Assembly (NCBI RefSeq): GCF_020616555.1
Contig: NZ_CP085173.1
Coordinates: forward strand, 8,510,001-8,574,000
Reading direction: 5' to 3'
DNA length: 64,000 bases
From: Streptomyces longhuiensis
Lineage (GTDB): Bacteria > Actinomycetota > Actinomycetes > Streptomycetales > Streptomycetaceae
Positions 59,553 to 64,000 of this stretch are shown here, one piece after another. The notes beneath the pieces are model-generated. The model worked only from the letters and a program-made list of their open reading frames with translations. It was not told where the DNA came from and did not search any database. The first letter of the stretch is position 1. Every line of letters begins with the position of its first letter. A program made the position numbers and the translations under genes.

Positions 59553-60475
59553 TGCTGCCCCTCGTGGAATCCGACGAGCAAGGGGGCGCCGTGCTCCCCG
59601 ACGAAGCGGTCATGCGGCGGGGAGTGGACGACCTCTGTGCCCGGCTCGGCCTCACCGGCCTCCCGCTCACGCGCTACGAAGCGGGCTCGCAGCCCGTCTA
59701 CGCCGTCGGTGACGAGCACGTCCTGAAGCTGTTCCCGGCGGCCTGGGCGGAGGACGGCGTCACCGAGGCCCGGGTCCTCGCCCACCTCGAGGGCCGGCTC
59801 CCCGTGCCCACCCCCGAGGTCCGCTCCGCGGGCGCATACGAGAACGGGTGGCGCTACATCCTCATGTCCCGGCTGCCCGGCGAGGACCTGGCCGTGGCCT
59901 GGCCCGGCATCCCGCGCGCCGACCAGGATCGCCTCGTCACCGAGGCCGGAGCGTGCCTCGCCGCGCTGCACGCCCTCGACCCCACGCCCCTCGCCGGAGC
60001 GGTGGGCCCGGGGGACTGGGACACGTTCGTGGGCGAGCAGCGCGCGGGCGCCGTGCAGCAGCAGCGTGAACACGGCCTCGCGGAGGGCTGGTTGGAGCAG
60101 ATCCCCGCGTTTCTCGACTCCGTCACGCTGCCGACCGGGCCCGAACACGCCCTGCTGCACACGGAGTTCATGCGCCAGCACCTCGTCGTAGACCCCCGGG
60201 AACGCACCCTGACCGGACTCCTCGACTTCGAGCCCGCCATGATCGGAGACCCGGCCTACGACTTCGTGGCCGTCGGCCTGTTCGTCACCCGGGCCGACCC
60301 GCGCCTGATGACCCGCTTCACCCAGGCATACGGTCGCGCGTTCGCGCCCCGCACCGTGATGGCGTACGCCCTCCTGCACGTGTACAGCCATCTGCCCTGG
60401 TACCTGCGGGAACTGCCCGCGCCGCCGGAGGCGACGTTCGACTCACTCGCCGGGGCCTGGTTCGCCGCCGGATGA
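59552..60475 (+). CDS. Aminoglycoside phosphotransferase (APH)-fold protein
   Basis: A 307-residue kinase-fold protein. A nucleotide-loop-like opening (GSQPVYAVGDEHVLKLFP) and the metal-site block LLDFEPAMIGDPAYDFVAV are clear. The catalytic loop reads HALLHTEFMRQHLVV: the usual Asp of the HxD motif is Glu, and Asn is replaced by His. The protein may therefore have altered or lost kinase activity, or belong to the hygromycin-kinase-like subgroup. It has a leaderless promoter. The 3' end overlaps the convergent Gfo gene by 33 bases. Confidence 0.88.
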   Translation: MLPLVESDEQGGAVLPDEAVMRRGVDDLCARLGLTGLPLTRYEAGSQPVYAVGDEHVLKLFPAAWAEDGVTEARVLAHLEGRLPVPTPEVRSAGAYENGWRYILMSRLPGEDLAVAWPGIPRADQDRLVTEAGACLAALHALDPTPLAGAVGPGDWDTFVGEQRAGAVQQQREHGLAEGWLEQIPAFLDSVTLPTGPEHALLHTEFMRQHLVVDPRERTLTGLLDFEPAMIGDPAYDFVAVGLFVTRADPRLMTRFTQAYGRAFAPRTVMAYALLHVYSHLPWYLRELPAPPEATFDSLAGAWFAAG

Positions 60476-61369
60476 CGCGAGGCGGGCCTCCGCCGCCGCG
60501 AGGATCTCCGTGACGCGCAACGCGAAGGCGGCGTCGCAGGCGTGCGGCCGGCCCGTGCGCACGGACTCCAGGAGCGCGTCGACCGCCACGCCGAACGCGT
60601 CGACCGAGGCACCGCCCGTCGGCATCGACATGATGCCGGACTCCCCCCGCAGCTCCACGTCGACGCCCGCCGCCTTCGCCGGAGTGGTCAGACTCAACGC
60701 GGCCGTGGCGGAGGCGCCCGACGCATGCGCGAGGACCAGATGCACGGTGTCGGCCGGGCCCCGCGCGGCCGTCACGGACGTGACGTCCCCGAGCACCGGG
60801 AGCAGTACGGACAGGGCGTGCGGGCCGACGTCCCACAGGGCGCCGCGCCCGACCCGCCACGGGGACACGGTCAGCTCCGACGTGTCGCCGGGGGTGTACA
60901 GGGACCCGTACCAGTCGGCCCGGCCCGTGAACCAGCCTCCCTCGGCGGCCTGTTGGGCCAGCCAGTCCGAGGTGACGGTGGCGAAGCGCAGGGTGAAGAA
61001 CACGACGGACGCGACGCCCGCGGCCCGTACGGCGTCCACGACCCCCCTGGCCGCGGGCACCGACGTGGCCAGCGGCTTGTCGAGGAGGAGATGGCAGCCC
61101 GCGGCGGCGGCCCGCGTCGCGAGCGGTGCCTGCACGTCCGGCGGCACCGCGAACGCCACCGCGTCACAGGCCGCGAACAGCGCGTCGACGTCCTCGAAGA
61201 CCCGCGTCCCATGGGCGGCGGCGACCTCGGCCGCGGCCTCGGGCCTGCGCCCCCAGACGCCCACGAGATCCGTCCCCGGGTGGGCGCGCAGAGCGGCGGC
61301 ATGCGTCTTCGAGGCCCAGGTGCCGGTGCCGACGAGCCCGACGCGAAGGGTGGTGGCAGCAGAAGTCAT
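60443..61369 (-). CDS. Gfo/Idh/MocA-family NAD(P)-dependent oxidoreductase
   Basis: A 308-residue oxidoreductase. The Rossmann half opens LRVGLVGTGTWASKTHAAALRAH and the EKP-type motif reads HLLLDKPLA. The C-terminal dehydrogenase half includes GALWDVGPHALSVLLPVLG. It acts on a sugar or cyclitol substrate that cannot be named. Its start overlaps the EamA stop in ATGA, so the two are coupled and the transporter may move a related compound. Confidence 0.93.
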   Translation of the reverse strand: MTSAATTLRVGLVGTGTWASKTHAAALRAHPGTDLVGVWGRRPEAAAEVAAAHGTRVFEDVDALFAACDAVAFAVPPDVQAPLATRAAAAGCHLLLDKPLATSVPAARGVVDAVRAAGVASVVFFTLRFATVTSDWLAQQAAEGGWFTGRADWYGSLYTPGDTSELTVSPWRVGRGALWDVGPHALSVLLPVLGDVTSVTAARGPADTVHLVLAHASGASATAALSLTTPAKAAGVDVELRGESGIMSMPTGGASVDAFGVAVDALLESVRTGRPHACDAAFALRVTEILAAAEARLASSGGEPGPGE

Positions 61370-62322
61370 GGTCGGCAGTATGGCTGGGGTGCGGCGGCGG
61401 GAACAGGAACGGTCGCCGTGCCGGAGGCCTCACACGTTCCCTTTGAGGCGGAGGCCTTTCGCGTCATCCCCACGCCGGCCAGCACGACCGCCATCCCCGC
61501 CACGACCCGCGCCGACAGGTCCTCGCCGAGCACGACGGCGCCCAGCGCAACCGAGACGACCGGCAGGAGATAGCCCACCGTCGCCGCACTCGTCGGGCCC
61601 TCGTCCGCGATCAGACGGTAGTTGAGGTAGAACGTCACGCCCGTGCCGAAGATCCCGAGGATCACCACAGCGACGACGCCCGTCAGGTCGACCTCGGAGG
61701 AGGACGAGTCGCCGAAGGGCAGCGCCAGCACGCTGAGTGCCGTCGCGGTCGTCAACTGCGCGGAGGACAGGGCGATCGGCTGGACACCGGGCCCGGTGAG
61801 TTTGCGCCCCATGTACGCGAACGCCACCGCGTAGCTCGCCGCGGCCGCGAGCAGGGCGAGCGCGCCCCAGTCGGCGAGGCCCGTGCGCTGCCACGGCGCG
61901 AAGATCAGCAGCGTCCCGGCGAAGCCGAGCAGCAGGCCCGTCAGCCGCAGCGGTCGCAGGCCGCGCTCCGAGCCGAGGGCGACACCGATCAGCAGTGACC
62001 ACAAGGGAGTTGTGGCGTTGAGTACGCCGGCGACGCCCGAGTCGACGCTCCGCTCGCCGAAGCCGAAGAGGGCGAACGGGACCGCGTTGCAGAAGAACGC
62101 GGCGACCACGAGGTGCCCCCACGTGCGGCGGTCGCGGGGCAGCCGCTGCCCGGTCGCCCGGCTCAGCGCGAACAGGACGCCAGCTCCGAGCGCGCACCGC
62201 ACCACGACGATGTGCACCGGCGAAAACCCGTGCTGGAGCGCCAACTTGATCCAGAGGAAGCCGGAGCCCCACAGGAGCGCAAGCACCCCCATCCGCACCG
62301 CCGCGCCGCGTCCAGTGAACAC
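61366..62322 (-). CDS. EamA (DMT-superfamily) transporter
   Basis: A 318-residue protein with ten predicted helices in two EamA halves. Markers are LWGSGFLWIKLALQHGFSP and the second-half LPVVSVALGAVVLGEDLS. It is probably a metabolite exporter. GTG 62322 has GGGAGG six bases upstream. It is divergent from a LysR regulator (97 bases apart), which probably regulates it. Confidence 0.92.
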   Translation of the reverse strand: MFTGRGAAVRMGVLALLWGSGFLWIKLALQHGFSPVHIVVVRCALGAGVLFALSRATGQRLPRDRRTWGHLVVAAFFCNAVPFALFGFGERSVDSGVAGVLNATTPLWSLLIGVALGSERGLRPLRLTGLLLGFAGTLLIFAPWQRTGLADWGALALLAAAASYAVAFAYMGRKLTGPGVQPIALSSAQLTTATALSVLALPFGDSSSSEVDLTGVVAVVILGIFGTGVTFYLNYRLIADEGPTSAATVGYLLPVVSVALGAVVLGEDLSARVVAGMAVVLAGVGMTRKASASKGTCEASGTATVPVPAAAPQPYCRP

Positions 62323-62375
62323 CCCGCACCTCCCGCTCGTCGTTCTGGCTTCGTACGCTCCCTCACCCAACTCAA

Positions 62376-62420
62376 CAGGACAAGTGAAAAGTCCTGGACC
62401 CACTGTTAACCTCTCCTACA
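62376..62420. promoter_or_regulatory. Divergent EamA-LysR control region with leaderless lysR start
   Basis: CAGGAC-N9-GTCCTG (62376-62396) is a likely regulator site. TAACCT (62407-62412) ends seven bases before the lysR ATG at 62420, so the lysR message is probably leaderless; I see no good -35. Confidence 0.55.
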
Positions 62421-63313
62421 TGCTCGATGTGCGACGTATGCAGGTCCTGCGCGCCGTGGTCACCAGCGGCTCGGTCACCGCCGCGGCGGCGAACCTCGGC
62501 TACACGCCGTCCGCCATCAGTCAGCAGGTCGCCGCCCTGGAGAAGCAGGCAGGCACGGCGCTGCTGGAACGCGTCGGCAGAGGAGTGCAGGCCACGGAGG
62601 CGGGGCGGCTGCTCACGCGGTACGCGGACGCCATCAGCCGCCAGGTCGCCGAGGCCGAGACCGCGCTCGCCGATCTGCGGGAGGGCCGCACCGGCACGCT
62701 CTCCGTGCGCTACTTCGCCACCGCCGGAGCCGCGCTCGTGGCGCCCGCCGTGGCGCGCCTGCGTGAGCGGCACCCCGGCGTGCGCGTCGACCTGAGAGTG
62801 ACCGACCCCAAGGACCCGCTGCCCGAGGTGCGGCAGGGGCGGGCCGACGTGGCCGTCGTCGTGCGCACGCGCGACGTGCCGCCCACCGGGATCCGCATGT
62901 GCCACCTGGCCGACGACCCCTACCGTGCGGTCCTGCCCAGGAACCATCCGCTCACCGAACGGCGCGTCATCGACCTGGCCGAACTCGCCGACGAACCCTG
63001 GGTCGACACCGAGGGTGTCGCGGGCCCCTGCCACGAGATCGTCCGCGACGCCTGTGCCGCCGCCGGATTCAGCCCCGATTTCTCGGTCGAGAGCCAGGAC
63101 TACGCGACCGCCCAGGGCTTTGTCGCCGCCGGCATGGGCATCGGCCTCATGCCTCTGATGGGCCTCAGGAACCGGCATCCCGACGTCGTCCTGCGCAAGG
63201 TCCGTAAACCGGAGCCGATCCGCGTGATCTGTGCGGCCACCCGCGACGTGGCCTCCACGCAGCCCGCCCTCCAGGGGTTCGTCGAGGCGGCGCTGGAGGC
63301 GGCGACGGGCTGA
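62420..63313 (+). CDS. LysR-family transcriptional regulator
   Basis: A 297-residue regulator. The N-terminal LysR helix-turn-helix reads GSVTAAAANLGYTPSAISQQVAALEKQ. The effector domain follows, with GTLSVRYFATAGAALVAPAVARL and a long periplasmic-binding-like fold. It is divergent from the EamA transporter and Gfo oxidoreductase pair, its probable targets. The effector is unknown. Confidence 0.95.
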   Translation: MLDVRRMQVLRAVVTSGSVTAAAANLGYTPSAISQQVAALEKQAGTALLERVGRGVQATEAGRLLTRYADAISRQVAEAETALADLREGRTGTLSVRYFATAGAALVAPAVARLRERHPGVRVDLRVTDPKDPLPEVRQGRADVAVVVRTRDVPPTGIRMCHLADDPYRAVLPRNHPLTERRVIDLAELADEPWVDTEGVAGPCHEIVRDACAAAGFSPDFSVESQDYATAQGFVAAGMGIGLMPLMGLRNRHPDVVLRKVRKPEPIRVICAATRDVASTQPALQGFVEAALEAATG

Positions 63314-63404
63314 GGGGCGGACCGACGGGACGCGTGGGTGCGCCGGGGCTTGCAGCAGGTATGCGCGGCTTTGTCCGTGCGTTCTGGTCAGATGCGAGCG
63401 CTCT

Positions 63405-63446
63405 GGTGAATACTGATTCACCATGTGGGTGAATAGGAATTCACCC
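63405..63446. promoter_or_regulatory. Two tandem GGTGAAT palindromes upstream of the MFS gene
   Basis: GGTGAAT-ACTG-ATTCACC (63405-63422) and GGTGAAT-AGGA-ATTCACC (63428-63445, with one more G/C pair outside) share identical arms. Starts are 23 bases apart, about two helical turns. They lie 42 bases before the MFS ATG, in the expected promoter position. This is the binding pattern of a dimeric repressor such as TetR or MarR. Confidence 0.8.
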
Positions 63447-63487
63447 GACCTCCCGCCCCCGCCCTCGAGGCGTCCACCGGAGCGTTC

Positions 63488-64000
63488 ATGGAGCCCCCGA
63501 TAAACCCTGACATACGCCCCGAAACAGCCCCACTGCCCGGTCTGCGCGGCCGGCTGACGATCCCGGTCCTCGCCTTCGGCGGCATCCTCATGGCCGTCAT
63601 GCAGACCGTCGTGGTCCCGCTGCTCCCCGACCTGCCCCGGCTGACCGGAGCCTCGCCCGGAGCGGTCTCCTGGACGGTCACCGCGACTCTCCTCGCGGGC
63701 GCAGTTCTCACCCCCGTGCTCGGCAGGGCGGGCGACATGTACGGCAAGCGGCGCGTCCTGCTGCTCGCGCTGGGCCTGATGACCGGCGGGTCGGTGCTGT
63801 GCGCGCTCACCGCCGACATCCGCGTCCTGATCGCGGCCCGCGCGCTCCAGGGCGCGGCCGCCGCGGTCGTCCCGCTCTCCATCAGCATCCTGCGTGACGA
63901 ACTCCCGCCCCACCGCACGGGATCCGCGGTCGCCCTCATGAGCTCGACCGTGGGCATCGGCGCCGCGCTCGGCCTGCCGCTCGCCGCCCTGATCGTCCAG
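63488..64000 (+). CDS. MFS transporter, N-terminal part (runs off the window)
   Basis: 171 codons are visible, with no stop before the window edge. Residues 21-45 are the first helix; LPDLPRLTGASPGAVSWTV, GRAGDMYGKRRVLLLALG (motif A) and ALQGAAAAVVPLSISILR (motif C) show a DHA2-type drug exporter. GGAG lies five bases before ATG 63488. The two tandem palindromes upstream suggest control by a repressor whose gene may lie beyond the window. Confidence 0.9.
   Translation, partial: MEPPINPDIRPETAPLPGLRGRLTIPVLAFGGILMAVMQTVVVPLLPDLPRLTGASPGAVSWTVTATLLAGAVLTPVLGRAGDMYGKRRVLLLALGLMTGGSVLCALTADIRVLIAARALQGAAAAVVPLSISILRDELPPHRTGSAVALMSSTVGIGAALGLPLAALIVQ

Overview
The window looks like a stretch of Streptomyces chromosome. 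GC is very high, codon third positions are GC-biased, many starts are GTG or leaderless, and actinobacterial hallmarks are present: mycothiol-dependent formaldehyde detoxification, an IdeR/DmdR-type iron box, the actinobacterial cysteine-rich leader peptide and F420-type LLM proteins. No rRNA, tRNA, CRISPR array or intact insertion sequence was seen. I find about 56 protein genes plus one 27-codon leader peptide and one MFS remnant. This is mostly accessory or catabolic chromosome, not one large gene cluster.

Layout. 0-2.5 kb: a membrane SpoIIE-type phosphatase divergent from a LuxR-tailed regulator. 2.7-6.9 kb: a large secreted subtilase, two strong terminator hairpins and a convergent GPP34-family gene. 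7.1-12.1 kb: the operon mutA-mutB-meaB (adenosylcobalamin methylmalonyl-CoA mutase and its GTPase chaperone). 12.4-17.5 kb: a PucR regulator, a PLP decarboxylase and an amino-acid permease, all on the minus strand, with perfect palindromes between regulator and decarboxylase. 17.7-23.6 kb: an NAD-binding/DUF2867 protein, an amidase divergent from an AraC regulator, a methyltransferase and an LLM oxidoreductase. 24-27 kb: a GAF-domain regulator followed by an aldehyde dehydrogenase whose Shine-Dalgarno lies in a perfect inverted repeat. 27-30 kb: a Tat-exported amidase_2 protein and an APC permease/acetamidase pair. 30.4-34.5 kb: a ROK regulator, xylB and divergent xylA.

34.6-41.6 kb: a GNAT protein, a small unknown, a gabD-like dehydrogenase, a Nudix hydrolase with an MFS relic fused in frame upstream, a KhtTU-like cation/proton antiporter pair and an ATP-dependent DNA ligase. 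41.7-43.9 kb: a cysteine-responsive leader peptide (leaderless promoter, RRRHVDLARVSS...CC peptide) ahead of an FMN reductase and alkanesulfonate monooxygenase pair. 43.9-47.9 kb: an MFS exporter, a glutathione peroxidase and a mycothiol formaldehyde dehydrogenase with its MBL hydrolase. 48-53 kb: an RsbW-like kinase with a VanZ protein, an iron-box controlled DUF2470 gene, a small secreted protein, an acyltransferase-3 and an amidohydrolase. 53-56.5 kb: a TetR-SDR operon with a double palindromic operator, an orphan type III polyketide synthase and a MmyB-type XRE regulator. 57-64 kb: a conserved hypothetical, a DUF4032 protein, a leaderless phosphotransferase, a Gfo/Idh/MocA oxidoreductase and EamA transporter pair divergent from a LysR regulator, and a truncated MFS gene behind two identical-core palindromes.

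Functionally, several units are regulator-plus-target modules: TetR/SDR, ROK/xylAB, PucR/decarboxylase/permease, GAF regulator/aldehyde dehydrogenase, LysR/EamA. The sulfur module is the clearest cis-regulated system. The type III PKS locus is the least explained biosynthetic element.
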